Translations under genes and position numbers: made by a program
NCBI GenBank assembly: GCA_022496805.1
Contig: CM040087.1
Location: forward strand, 34,496,253-34,560,252
Length of the DNA: 64,000 nucleotides
From: Pohlia nutans
Taxonomy: Eukaryota > Streptophyta > Bryopsida > Bryales > Mniaceae
Reading direction: 5' to 3'
Shown here: one piece after another, positions 10,744-23,082 of the stretch
How positions within the stretch are numbered: the stretch's first letter is position 1
How the letters are laid out: every line of letters begins with the position of its first letter
The notes under the pieces: model-generated
What the model was told of the DNA's origin: nothing
What the model saw: only the letters and a program-made list of their open reading frames with translations
Database searches by the model: none

Positions 10744-13371
10744 ATGGACGCAACACCATCCAGTGGGGCATTTACGGGGGCAACATTAGCTGAGAAGCTA
10801 AACAAGCTCAACGCTTCGCAACAAAGTATTGAAAGTATCCTTGCAAGTCCATGGTAGTTATATTGACATTAGTTATGGATGTCGTTTTTACCTCGGATTA
10901 GCATGTTGCTATACTTTAGAGGTTTGGTCGCTATTTTGTGTAATGAATTGTTTTTTGGAAACCTTGACGACTTGGTTCAGCTCTCTCACACTGGTGCATA
11001 TTCCATCGAAAAAAGGCGAAGGAAATTGTAGACACTTGGGCTTCAAAATTTCACGCTGCTCCGAAGGAGCAGCGTGTACCTTTCTTATATTTGGCCAATG
11101 ACATTCTGCAGAACAGCCGGCGGAAAGGTCCCGAGTTTGTGAATGCATTTTGGACTGTGCTGCCTGCAGTTCTCAGAGATGTTCTTGATACTGGAGATGA
11201 TTCAGTTCGTAATTCAGCCTACCGTTTGGTACGTAGAACAACTAAGGCTCAAATATGCTGTTTTTAAGTAGTCATTGAAAATAGGTTTCAAGTAGTCATT
11301 GGCAGTGGGTCCTTGGCCTGGAATGCGATTGGAAGGGTATATTGTTCAATCGTGCTGTCTGTTGGGCTGAAGGTGAATATTTGGGAGGAGAGGCGCGTTT
11401 TTGGTTCGCGTGGTCAGAGTCTCCGTGAAGAATTGCTTGGAAAGGGGCCCCAGTCACCGAAGCAGGAGGCCAAGCAGTCTTCTTCACTAAATAATCAGGT
11501 GCGAGTCTTGTTCGTGGGAAAAAATGTTATTTCTCCAAAGTACTTCAATGTATTCTCTGAATTAACTGAGTTTGCTGGCCTGAAGGTTTTTGAAGGGACG
11601 TTGCTCGAACGTGTGGAAAAATCATATCATGCAGCTCAAGAGAAAGCTGTGGATGAGTATGGAGCTCTCTCAAAGTGCAGTGCAGCTTTGTCATTGGTTG
11701 TGAGCTTAGAAAAAGAAGCTGAACATGGAGCTGCCAATGGTATTTGGAAATTATCGATACTCTTTACCGTACGAATTAGGGAGGATAGGCTGTATCTCTT
11801 CGAGGTTCCTTTTATCAATGAATGGACAATGATTGTACTTTACATACTTTCTTGTGAGATTATTTACTCACTCATGAGATTATATACCCACGCGTGAGAT
11901 TACGTGTGTACTATTCTTGGGGGTCTCGTACTATCCACCAGACATGCACACTCACTGGTTACCACACAATCAAACGCTTAAATGGTTTTTTCACATTTCC
12001 ATGAGACTTGCCTTGGGTCTGGGTCTAACCGATTTTTCATGTTCTGGTCATTGGTGAGCAGGCGATATGCATACGTCAGTGTCTGATGAGTTGCTGGAAC
12101 AAGAGCTAGTTATGCGGCAGTGTATAGAACAGCTTGAATCTTGTGAGAAGAGCCATGCCATGCTCTGTTCTGATTTGAAAGATGCTCTTCTTGAACAGGT
12201 AATAGCTTGATTCTGGCAATTACCCATACGGTCTGTTACCGTTCTCTTCTGCATTTTAACCTCGCATTTTTGAAGTGTTCATGTGAAGCAAATGTCTGTT
12301 CATGATTAACCATGATAGCTGGTTTGTCGCCTGTCATCACTGATATATATTGACATATTGTCTAGCATTTATGCATAGATGACAATTAGTGTACTGATTT
12401 TGGGGCAGTAGTTTGTTAACTACAGTACGTGCTTGGTGCAGGAGAACAAGTTGGAGCAGCTGCGGGCACAAATTCAGGTTTATTTCTACTCACCAATCAG
12501 TACATGGTCCGATGCAGTGCTGTAGAATGTGTCTCCTGAGTGAAAATTAGTTCACTGTTTCCTGTGACGCTGATGGTGGGTTATTAATCTGATTTTCTGG
12601 ACTTGTTGCATGGGTTTACAGATAGCACAATCCCAGCTACAACAGGCCAGAAATGTGCAGCAACGCTTGGCTTCTGGAGGTATGAATCATATTAATACTA
12701 TCGACTATTCTACTGGTGGAGCAGCAACTGATGGGTTTGATGAAGAGGAATCAGAACCTGAAGAGCATGACAATCAAGCACCAAGAAGTATGGACAGTGA
12801 GAGCCATATACCAAGTGGATCAGCATCCGCAAGTAATCCGGCAGGTACCGAACGGTCTGCGGAACCAATGGAAACTAGTCAACCACCGACACCGACACCA
12901 ACTCCTACTTCAACTTTAAGCACTGCTGCCGAGATTGCTGCCAAGTTAACGGCCAGCGCATCTTCAGCCGCTATGCTAACATCAGTCTTATCATCATTGG
13001 CAGCAGAGGAAGCAAACAATGGTATGCAAACATCGAATTTTGGTATGGAAGGGGTGCAGAAGAGGCCAAGGATAGAAAACAACCATGCTGAGCAGATGCC
13101 AACTACGGCAGCTGTTCCATATCAGCTGCCTCCACACTTGTCTCAGTTTCTCGGTAGCACGATGTTCCCTCCAGGTTACACATATCAGCAAGCTATGCCT
13201 CCTCCGCCTCCTATGCAGAGTCACATGATGATACCTCAACATCCAATGGGCCCGCCTCCTCCCCCTATGCCTCCAGGTTGCAACCCCTTGTATCAATTTC
13301 AGCAGTCTCCCTCCCCTTACTACAGCCCTCCCCCTCTCCCTGCTCCGCCTGCTCCTGCTCCTAGACAGTGA
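10744..13371 (+). CDS. CID/RPR-domain protein (RPRD1/Rtt103-like)
   Basis: Coding exons: 10744-10834, 10981-11228, 11373-11498, about 11571-11739 (11586 is an alternative acceptor), 12062-12198, 12442-12477 and 12622-13371, about 518 residues. Residues about 5-140 form the CTD-interacting domain: LNKLNASQQSIETLSHWCIF, KAKEIVDTWASKFHAAPKEQ, PFLYLANDILQNSRRKGPEF, then NIWEERRVFGSR. CID proteins bind the phosphorylated C-terminal repeat of RNA polymerase II and couple transcription to 3'-end processing and termination. A coiled-coil stretch (LLEQELVMRQCIEQLE to LEQLRAQIQIAQSQLQQ) matches the RPRD dimerisation region. The tail is Ser/Thr-rich, then strongly Pro-rich with PPPPP and YSPPPLPAPPAPAP. 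The third intron has no stop in frame, so its retention would insert extra residues rather than truncate. The plant genes I know of this type are annotated ENTH/VHS or RPRD-like. Confidence 0.9.
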
Positions 13372-13812
13372 CTTTAGCATCAGACAATGATTTTGGCTTT
13401 GAATGTAATGTAACATTGATCGGTATTGCTGCTGTCTGCTTCTGGTGGACGTAGTTTAGGACTTCGCTTTTTGTTCGTGCCTAGCTCCTCTATTTTTGTA
13501 ATTCTAAACACATGAGAGTGTGAGTGAATGTGAAAGAATCACATCAATTGTTCTTAATGCTTTGCAAAGTTTGTGGGGTGACTTTCGCTAGCTCTGGTAT
13601 AGAATGTCAGAGCTCCTAGAGTAGAATTCTGCTAGGTGAAAACCGTGACACCAAGCTTGTTTGCCATACTGTTTCTCCACTGTATCTTCCTGCAAAATAT
13701 CCTGGGTAGAATATTCTGTTCTGGTTGTGACATGGCGGGAATTTCTAAAGGAAGAATCTTTGGGGATATTGTAGAATATGATGTGGGATATCACCAAACT
13801 TGACCCTTTTCA

Positions 13813-13939
13813 ATTATGGTAGAAGCACCTAATTGTGACAAATTTTAGGAATGGTGTTCATTTCATAACACTTTTTTGCATAGTCACATATCACGGATTT
13901 CAAGATAAAGTGTCATAATTAGGTGCTTCTACCTTATAA
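13813..13939. mobile_element. Small foldback element with GGTAGAAGCACC ends
   Basis: The ends are TTATGGTAGAAGCACCTAAT and its near-complement finishing AGGTGCTTCTACCTTATAA, about 127 bp apart. The inverted repeats occupy roughly 45 bp on each side. The same terminal core occurs at 26046-26353, 36597-36992 and (as GGTCGAGGCACC) 49323-49621. It lies 440 bp beyond the CID stop codon. Confidence 0.7.
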
Positions 13940-14479
13940 TTAAGTTGTTATTGTGTTGAATATAGATGCAATTGTTACTTGTTTGGTGACTTTCGCAAGC
14001 TTCCATTCATGTGAATATCATTTTATTTAAATTTTATTTAAATATCATTTTATTTAAATTTCCATTTCTGTAATTAATTTTTTTAAATTGGTAACAAAGG
14101 ATGTAAAGCCCTTTGCTTAGAAGGCACTCCTACTTCCATGTATGAGTTGGTTCTTGTCAAACGAAGTGGTTGCTTCCATACAACAGTTGGAACAGTTGGT
14201 TCTTGTCAAACTAGGGGGTTGAGGTAGGAATCAAATTGCCAAGGTCTCAAGTCCAAAGCAAATCAACTAAGCCAACACTAGTCATCATTCAAGTAGTTCA
14301 ATCTTATAGTGTCTAAGAGACCATTTAGTGGTTAGTAGGTTGTTGGAAATGATAATTATTCGTAATTTGTGTTGAATTAAATTTTTGTTTCTAAGGTTCA
14401 AATTTGGTAAACAATTATTAGACATCTTTATTAAAATCCAATTGTCATTTAAGCTCTTATAGCCCATAAATATACACCC

Positions 14480-14900
14480 TTGAATTTATCCCTACTGTCC
14501 TCATCATGTCCAAATTGGGCAATTCTGCAAAAATGTATTATAAATTGCAACTAAAAGGAGTATTTTGAACTTGATGCATGAATAAAAGTTGTATACAATG
14601 AATTTAGATTCTATCAAGATGGTTTAGAATTGCGATTGCTGTCACAAATACTTTTCTATAAAATTTAAAATTCTTTTGTGATTTGATTACAAATGACATA
14701 TTGACAATCTATGGATGAACTTTGTTGTGATGGGTGAAATGTAATACTCTAAGTATAGTGATTTTTGAAGATTAATTTTATAAGTTGACTTTTTCAAGAG
14801 CACTTTTAGACTAAAATCTTTAAATTTTTGTATAAATCACTGCTATATGAAATAGGGCATAAAAATTTCACAAATCATCCCCTTTTTAATCCGATCACAC
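14480..14900. mobile_element. Degraded TTAA-type MITE, 575-bp subfamily
   Basis: The segment from about 14480 (CCAAATTGGGCAATTCTGCA) to about 14895 (GATCACACATGCATGAAG) is colinear with 28180-28630 and, inverted, with 15580-16000. The outer TTAACCCC end is eroded to TTATCCCTAC. After 14900 it diverges into unrelated sequence reaching about 15380, in which I see nothing else. Confidence 0.55.
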
Positions 14901-15394
14901 ATGCATGAAGGCAATGGTATGATATAGGTACCCTGGAAAGCCCTTTGAACTCTAAAATCAACCCCCATGGCAAATTTGAATGAGTCCTTCTTTAAAACAA
15001 AATAAAAATTGAATTGACCGAATGTGGTTTTGATTTTCTACACTCATGTAGTACACACAAAAAAAATCACATAAAATTTGAAGAAGATTAAGGATTTTAA
15101 AAGGGTTTTTTAGTACAAAAATCAAAATTTGTTCTAGCTGCTTAAAAAAAACCAAAACATTTGTTTAAAATATCCAATGACATCATTTTGAACCAAGTTT
15201 TGATAAAAGTACATTTAGATGTGTGTTATTTGAAATGATTAATTTGAATGCTAAAAAATATTATTTATTTTGTACTACAATGCCTGGAAATGCTAATTTT
15301 TGGCTATTTTTTGTGGAAAGCAAACAACATGAAAATTAATTTATTCAATTAAAATTTCAGACTTGAATTAAAGTATTTCATGTCATCCAAGTGC

Positions 15395-16725
15395 TAGTAT
15401 TTTGGGGGCCGAGGATCCGCACACGCAGACGTCATTCTATTTTCTTCTTAACCCCTAACCGCCCAACCATGCATATTTTGCTTGATGTACAAATTTCATC
15501 CACAATTTCTCATCTGTCATGCACTTTTTGTGGTGTGATTTTTTTACTGAATTTTTTATGGGAAGTTAGCTTCATGTATGTGTGATCCGATCGAACAGGA
15601 GACAATTTTTGAAAAAATTATGCCTCATTTCGTGTTGTAGTGTTCCACCCAAAATTTGGAAGATTTTAGTCTAAAAGTGTTCTTGAAAAAATAAACTCAT
15701 AAAATCAAGCATCCAAAAAATCTCCAAAAATCACTACACCTAGAGTACTATATTATAAGCCATCAGAACAAATTTCATCCCCATACTATCAATATCTCAT
15801 TTGTAATCGAATTTCAAAATAATTTTTTATTTAATGTTTCAAAATTTATAGAAAAATATTAGTGATAGCAATCACTAATCTAACCGTATAGATTGAATCA
15901 AAATTTCAAAATCTATAACTTTTATTCATACATCAAGTTTCAAATATTCATGCTAGTTGCATTTTATAATGCATCTTTGCAAAACTGCCCAAATTAGACA
16001 TAGGTGAGGACGTTTAGGGGTTAAAAGAATGCAAATGTGTTCTCCTATAGCCACTTTATATATTCATAAGGCGGCGATAAGAAGGTATGAGAGAAATTAT
16101 TTATGTTCTATTGAGGACTGTAGGACAGAGGATGTGTTGTTGCGTACCCTCAATCTCTCCACTACGCTAATAAATAAATAAATAGCGAAAAACAAAAAAA
16201 AACTCATTTTTTCTAGGATTTTTAGGATTTCCGGGATTTCCGGGATTTCGGGGGCTAAGGATTCGCGCGCGCGGACTTCATTCCATTATCTCTTCTAGAG
16301 AACACAAATAGGTTCTCCCATGGTCGGTTTATATTCTCTTAAGGTGCCTATAAGAGGGTATGAGAGAACATGTTTTTGTTCTTATAAAGGCTGGAGGACA
16401 AAAGGTGTGTTACCGCATACGTCCTACCACACTCAAACAATTGTATTTTATTGAATTTTAATTTTTTTTTATTATTATTTTATACGGGTTTTTGGGGCAT
16501 AAGGTCCGCGCTTGTGGGCCCTCTTTTGTCCTCACCTCAGACGACTCCTGAAAACATCATCTATATGTTCTTACATGGCTACCTTATAATTATACTCTTG
16601 AGGCGGCTATATGAGGGTATGCAAAAACATACACATGTTTTCTTTACAAAAGGAAGAAAGCAAATGGACGACTGTGTATCATTAGCGACCCACAAAAAGT
16701 ATACATATTTAAAAATAGACAAATA
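15395..16725 (+). repeat. Three diverged tandem units of about 250 bp
   Basis: Units begin near 15400, 16240 and 16490 with a GGGG(C/G) and GGATCCGC/GGATTCGCGC/GGTCCGCGC-type block. They continue with GTTCTCC, TTATATTCT and a GAGGGTATGAGAGAA-like block, and end with a CGTACCCTC or related sequence. The first unit is split by the MITE at 15448-16024; the second, around 16270-16325, preserves the unsplit arrangement. The origin of the units is unknown. Confidence 0.55.
15448..16024 (-). mobile_element. TTAA-type MITE inside the tandem repeat
   Basis: The ends are TTAACCCCTAACCGCCC and GGACGTTTAGGGGTTAA, 577 bp, non-coding. It interrupts the first unit of the 250-bp tandem repeat between CATTCTATTTTCTTCT and an AAGAATGCAAATG block. 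The neighbouring unit lacks it, giving a related empty site in the same window. Confidence 0.82.
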
Positions 16726-16761
16726 GACAGATGTTTAACGATATTTTTTGTTTTATTTGTC

Positions 16762-17103
16762 GTGCAGGTGATTGAGTGTGCATGTTTGCACATTCCTTTT
16801 TTGCTTTTCTTAGTGCTTTTGGAAGCTATGTTGGAATTGACAACTATGTTGTTCATGCGGAATTTCATGGATTTCTATAGGAGAGTGCATCGCTCAGCTC
16901 GTTGTTCGAACGAGTTTGTTCAAAGAGGTTGGACAATCTATTTTGATAGCATAGTAAAGAAACGTCATAGTGAAGTTGCTATTTGGAGGGAGGAAGCAAC
17001 AAATGCAACAGTGGCGCTATATGATTGCGTACGGATGAAGCAAATGACTATTCGAAATGAAGTGAAGTCACACATACTTGATTATGTTGGAATGCAAATT
17101 TAA
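16762..17103 (+). CDS. Unrecognised 113-codon open frame
   Basis: An open frame of 113 codons follows a good splice acceptor (TTGTCGTGCAG|GTG near 16768). It has a hydrophobic N-terminal stretch (PFLLFLVLLEAMLELTTMLF), and the second half looks protein-like (FVQRGWTIYFDSIVKKRHSE, VAIWREEATNATVALYD), ending DYVGMQI. I do not recognise the family. No upstream exon could be identified in the repeats before it. It may be the last exon of a decayed gene or part of a transposable element. Confidence 0.35.
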   Translation: MQVIECACLHIPFLLFLVLLEAMLELTTMLFMRNFMDFYRRVHRSARCSNEFVQRGWTIYFDSIVKKRHSEVAIWREEATNATVALYDCVRMKQMTIRNEVKSHILDYVGMQI

Positions 17104-19370
17104 GGCATGGGTGACAAGAGGTTGTTTACTAGAGTACATGAGTACATTACTATACATGCTTACTAGAGTACATGAGTACATTGCTATATAATATGTTATT
17201 ACCTAATTTAGTTGACAACGTACTAATTTAAAAGTTTGTACTATTTTTTTTAAATTGTAAACAAGTAAAGTGTTTTTATATACTAGAATGTATATTTAAA
17301 ACATAACAATCTATTTGTAGTCTACTTCTAATTGCTTACAATACGTTTATATGGATTTGTAAGATATGTACTTATTAACCTCTTGTTTGAGAATTCTAAC
17401 CTCATGTATTTTTCTAATATACTATGTTTCAAGATCAATTTCAAGGAGAGTTTTGTTGTATATAGAATTCAATTAGAAAATATTCAAAGCACAAGTAATG
17501 ACATTTTCAAGAAAAAAATGATTCAACAATTTCCAAATTATCCTTTTTGCAACCAAATCTATAGGAGAAAAGAATTGGCCGAAATTTACATGCAATTTCT
17601 ACCGGTTTGAATTTTTAGTGCGCTCGGAAGCCAAGTGCATGATTATATGACCACGTGCAAAAATAGGGAATTGGGTGTTATTTGCAAACATTTTTCAAAA
17701 TTCTCTTTTTCACCATACAAAATCATTTATAAGAACAATTTTCCAAGAAACTTAGCATTAATTCTAAGAAATGGTTTTATCGACCTCGTCCTTCACCTAC
17801 ACCTACAGTAGTTTCTCCATTCCCATAGATAAGCTAAAAATATATATACTAATATATATATAATTACATAATAATATAAATTAATTATATAATTATATAG
17901 TTGAGTAAATGTACAATGACTAAAGAGTCATCATAACAACTACTCTTGAGAACATTGTTAGCAAGCTACAAAATTTCATAACTTATTCATATAATATTGA
18001 AATAATATTTAACCCTTGAAGATCAGAAGGTGTCCCTAGAATTGAAAATTTGATAAAAAAAACCACTATAAAATATTTCTTGGAGGAATATTTTAAATTT
18101 GGTATACACTGAAAGTTGTAGATTTTGAATTTTGGATTCCATCTGCATAGTTAGATTCACCAATGTCATCACCAATATTTTAAAGTACATGTAAACATAA
18201 TTTATATCTACCTTAAATATTATTTTTGATATTAAAATTTTCAAATATATATTTATTTTGAATTTTTATCTTGTTTATGTGACAAGATTTGTAAATATTT
18301 CAAATCTTCCAACTATGTTGAAATTTTTGTCAAGGTAAATCGGTTTCATAATACTTTGTATGAGAAAAACACTACAAATATATAGTATATTTTAAAATGT
18401 GAAGAACTCGTGAAGTTTGAGTGGGTAATTGTAAGGTGGACTTTTAACTTGTTAACATCTAGATCCATCACCGATTTAATAGATGCATAATATAATTTTT
18501 GTTGAATCACATAAATGGAGTTGATGTATAAATAAAAGTTGTAAATCTCAATGTGTAGATCACATTGAGATTTATTATATTTTCTATTACTAGTTTTTAA
18601 TTAATTTTGCAGAGTTTTAAATTGAAGTTTACTTTAAAATTCCAAATTAACAATTTTTATTAAAAAAATTATATTGAATTTGGAATAACATGCACTATGA
18701 GATGGTATAATTTCCATTATTTGATTCCACTTATTTTAGAGAATCATTGTTAAGGCCTCACTTATTGAACTAAAAAATAAAATTGATATATACCAATTTT
18801 GTCATTTAAAAAAATCCCAATATTGTATTTTGAAGATCCGTATTGTACAAATGGTAGTCAACTAGCACAAAAAACCAAGGAAATTTTGGATGGATGAGAA
18901 ATTATACGAGATGTAGTCAGGAGAAGGATCACAAGCTGTTCATCACTTATTATATGGAAGCATGCGTGTCAAAGGGTTAAGGGTTAAGAAATCATATGTA
19001 TTTTTAGCAATGATATCTTTGGTGATATATTTTCTTTTATTTTACATAAGATTCAACAAGAAATGCATATTTTTCCACAATTTTATTCTCAATATTGTAA
19101 TTGATACAAACTTTAAGGTAGAATGTACACTACACCTGAGTGTGGAAAATATAGGTTCCTCCATGTTCACACTATGTGATTCTAATTTCCGCTCATGATA
19201 ATATCCAAAACATGTAACTACTTCACAATGCTTGCCATGTCATAGGTTTGTTGTCTTTGTCCCACCAAAGGAGAGACTATAAAAATGCTCCATTTCCAAA
19301 AAGTTACATGGCTGAACAATATAAACAAGTAATAAGAGTAAATCTAATGTAAATACTAAGGCACAGACTA
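17104..19370. other. AT-rich intergenic stretch
   Basis: No gene. Very AT-rich, including ATATATA and TAATTA runs near 17830-17900. A segment near 18270-18420 resembles part of the repeat seen at 25380-25820 and 55165-55610. Otherwise nothing recognisable. Confidence 0.5.
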
Positions 19371-19806
19371 CGCAACTAGTCGCTTGCTTGAATAGAGGAA
19401 TTGGTGGTTGGGTCACAACTGTGATGGTTTGAGAAAAAGTTTATGCAGAGAGTTGGATGTTTTAGCTCGAGGAAAAGTCTACAAAGAGTTGGGTGCACGA
19501 TCGCTTCAAGAAAAGTAAATACTAAATTAGAAACTATGCAACTAGTTGCTTGTTTGAATAGTGAATAGTGGAATTCGTGGTTGGATCACAACTGTGATGG
19601 TTTAAAGAAACGTTTATCTAGAGAGTTAGATGTGATGGCTTGAGGAAAATTCTATAAGGGTTGGGTGTGATGGCTTCAAGAAAAGTAAATACTGAAGTAG
19701 AAAACACGCAACTAGCCGCTTGTTTGAAAAGTAAATAGTGGAATTGGTGGTTGGATCGCAACTGTGATGGCTTTAGAAGAAGTTTGTACAGAGAGTTGAA
19801 TGTGAT

Positions 19807-21381
19807 CATCAGGAATTTCCGACCCCACTGATTCTGCACTGATTCAGTGCGTTTATCGTTAAACACTGATTCCGCACGTCATACGTGCATTTAGAAGTGT
19901 CGTTACGGTACGGAAGTGACATGCATTACTAGAGTGTCGATGCAATGTCTTTTTAATGATTATCAAAAAAGTGTTGTTTCCGCACGAAAGTCATGCTTGA
20001 CGGAATCCGTGCGTTAATCGTGTATTTACATCACATGGCTAATAAGACACGGATAACGTGCGGTTTTAGTTAATACGAATTCAGTATCGTATACGTATCA
20101 TATTAATGCCATTTATTATATTCGTGCGATTTCAGTATCTATTATAATGCAAATTATTTTCGTACGACATCCGTGTACAATATTTTAATATATATTTTGG
20201 AATCTTTTGGAATCTTTTGGAAACTTTCAAAATATTTTATATTATTTTGGAATATTTTGGAATATTTTGGAATATTCCAAGAATCTTCTTGAAATTATAC
20301 TTTTGATTTAATTTCCCAAAACATTTTTAGATCTACATTTATAGAGTTTAGAAGCAATACACATTAAAATTTTAAAGAAATAACATTTTATATTTTTAGA
20401 ATTCAAATTTGATATTATTGGTTATCATTGTACTTTTCATCATAGGAGCAAAAAAAAATAGCTCACAACCACCACGATTTTGGCAAAAAATAAATAAATT
20501 CAAAATATTCTGAAAAAATCCTAGATATAGAAAACGTCCTGCGTAATCTAGTGCACAAAAAAAATTGGAAAAAAAGTTTTTTCACATAGTTAAAAACATT
20601 CAAAGTCCGCTGAAAAAAAAAAAACAGCTCACAGCCATGATCTGCCATCACGATTTTGGCAAAAAATTCAAAAATTCAAAAAATTATGAAAAAAATCCTA
20701 GATATAGAAAACGTCCTGCATAATCTAGTGCAAAAAAAAATTTGGAAAAAAAGTTTTTTTCACATAGTTAAAAACATTCAAAGTCCTCTGAAAAAAAAAG
20801 TTCGATAATTACCAAAAGAGTTCCATTCTATGCATGAAGAGTTTGAGGTGGTTTGGTGGTTAGGAACTTGATTGGCAACCGGGAGGTCGAGAGTTCAAAT
20901 CCCACCGTTGGCGATAGAGCTTGGGAAGCTATGGTGGGCCCCGCCACACGTGCGGGCAATTTCCGTGTAGTTGAAGTGGGTAGCGAGGAAAGTAATTATT
21001 TTATATTTTATATTATATTATATTTTTTAATATTTTTTAATGATACGATTTTGATCAAATTTAGATATAAAAAGAAAATAAAATCTAGATATGGAAAAGA
21101 TGATGTCGCACGAAAAATGCACTGAATCAGTGTAGTTTTAAAGACGATTAAAATACGACATTTGACGACTATAAAGAGTGCTGAATTCATACGTTTTCAA
21201 TGGATGTATCAATCGTGTCGAATCAGTACTATATCTGCTTGTACGAACATCGTGTCATATCAGTGTAGTTGCGATGAATGACGCAACGATGCGGAATCAG
21301 TGCGAAAATCATACGAACCCTTGAAATATCGGAAATCGCACTGAATCAATGCAGAATCAGTGGGGTCCGAAATTCCTGATG
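19807..21381 (+). mobile_element. Family A TIR element, copy 1 (1575 bp)
   Basis: It starts CATCAGGAATTTCCGACCCC and ends GGGGTCCGAAATTCCTGATG. The inverted ends match for about 45 bp and each contains the inner palindrome GCACTGATTCAGTGC or a close variant. It has no transposase frame. The order is a CpG-rich left zone with small hairpins (for example GCACGTCATACGTGC), short tandem TTTTGGAATA units, two roughly 170-bp internal repeats (TCACAGCC...AACATTCAAAGTCC), a tRNA-like segment, then a CpG-rich right zone. The flanks GTGAT and ATGGCTT fit the host repeat GTGATGGCTT with a 2-bp AT duplication. Confidence 0.88.
20846..20990 (+). other. tRNA-derived (SINE-like) segment in family A
   Basis: Within copy 1, TGGTGGTTAGG at 20854 resembles a pol III A box and GAGTTCAAATCCC at 20891 a B box. 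Copy 4 keeps a canonical GTTCGAATCC B box on its minus strand near 45213-45222. The segment continues ATAGAGCTTGGGAAGC and ATGGTGGGCCCC. It is present in all four copies at the same place, so it was part of the progenitor. It is not a functional tRNA: no acceptor stem closes. Confidence 0.65.
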
Positions 21382-22299
21382 ATGGCTTGAGGAAAAGTCT
21401 ACGGAGAGTTGGGTGTGATGGCTTCAAGAAAAGTAAATATTGAAGTAGAAAACACGCAACTAGTCGTTTGTTTGAATAGTGAAATTGGTAGTTGGATCTC
21501 AATTGTGATGGCTCTACGAAAGTCTATGCACAGTTGGGTGGATGGCTCTAAGGAAAGTCTCTATACAAAGTTGGGTGTGATGGTTCTAGAAAAAATCTAT
21601 ACGTAGAGTTGGATGTGATGGCTTGTTGAAAAGTCTATATGGAGGGTTGAGTGTGATGGCTTGTTGAAAAGTCTATGTGGAAGGTTGAGTGTGATGGCTT
21701 TAAGAAAAGTAAATACTAAGGTAGGAACTACGTGATTAGTGGCTTGTTTGAATAGTGAAATTGGTGGTTGGATTTCAACCGTGATGGCTCAAAAAAAATC
21801 CTATTTGCAGAGTTGGGTGTCATGGCTGTAGATAAACTCTATACGGAGAGTTGGGTGAGATGGCTCCATGAAAAGTCTATATAGAGAGTTGGGTGTGATG
21901 GCTCAAAGAAAAGTAAATACTAAAGCAAAACATTTGTGACTAGTCACTTGTTTGAATAGTGGAATTAGTGGGATCTCAATTGTGATGGCTCCAAGAAAAG
22001 TCCATTTGCAGAGTTGGACGTGATGGCTTTATAAAAAGTCTATTTGGAGAGTTATGTGGGAAGGTTCTAATAAAAGTTTATTTGGAGTGTCTGGTGTGAT
22101 GACTTGAGGAAAAGTCTATACGGAGAGTTGAATGAAATGGCTTGAGGAAACGTCTATACGGAGAGTTGGGTGTGATGGTTTGAGAAAAGTCTGTACAAAG
22201 AGTTCGGTGAGATGGCTTGAAGAAAAGTCTTTACGGAGAGTTGGGTGTGATGGCTCCAATAAAAATCTACATGTAGCAGCTGGTGGTTTTAGAGCATTC

Positions 22300-23001
22300 G
22301 GCTTTAAATTGTGAATTTGAGATATGTGCACTGTAGCCTAAAAATAGTAAAATAGAGATGTGAGACCATTGTTGTGTGGATAAAGAGCGTTTTTCACTAG
22401 GAATTCACTAGGAACTACCTACTATCTTCAAAAGTAGTACATAAAAGGTAAACACAGTCAGCCATTAGCATCCATTTAACAATGTTTCTTTGAATCATCT
22501 CATGTATTTGCAGTTTACATTTATGTTCTAGAATATATACCATTAGTATATGAGGGTGAAATTGAGATAATGCGTATGTTTAGCATAGTGCAAGTGGATT
22601 TGTACAAGTCATATAAACCAATTCTTGAAAATGGTGGTGAAATTGCTCTTTATTCTTACAACATTAGTAGAGACCTTTTTTAAATTTCTTTTCCCTCTTT
22701 AATAAAAACAAATGTTTGTTTTTTCCATATCCATACCTTAAAATCTTATACCCAAAGAATTTTCTCTATCAAATCATTTCTTCTTTATGAATATTTCTTC
22801 TATATATGGTGGTTGTTTTGAATAGCGAAGCAAATATCTTTTCTTAACCATTATTGTGTGGCTTTTAAAAGAATAATCAATTGCTAAACAATCATTCAAA
22901 ATTTTCAATACATATATTCACCATCAAAATTGATTGTTTTTGCCATAAACCAAAAGCATTGGTAATAGTGTATCAACCTTCAAACAATCACAATGTTTTC
23001 A

Positions 23002-23082
<81 letters not shown>

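Larger units (their letters stand above)
19380..22290 (+). repeat. Minisatellite, about 39-bp unit, split by an element
   Basis: An imperfect tandem array is built on GTGATGGCTTGAGGAAAAGT followed by CTATACGGAGAGTTGGGT. Longer higher-order units include TAAATACTAAAG and GTTTGAATAGTGAAATTGGT. It occupies about 1.3 kb in total and is interrupted by family A copy 1 (19807-21381). Units differ by small changes. No open frame spans the array convincingly. Confidence 0.8.

Noticed and set aside
11313..11897. Continuous 194-codon plus frame
   Set aside because: It is two real exons of the CID gene read through stop-free introns. The exon edges have good GT-AG signals, and the intervening residues do not resemble the family.
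20846..20990. A functional tRNA gene within family A
   Set aside because: A and B boxes are present, but no acceptor stem closes and no anticodon arm of normal geometry forms.
19807..21381. Family A as a Helitron
   Set aside because: Helitrons lack long terminal inverted repeats, end in CTRR with a single 3' hairpin and leave no duplication. These elements have about 45-bp inverted ends at both sides.
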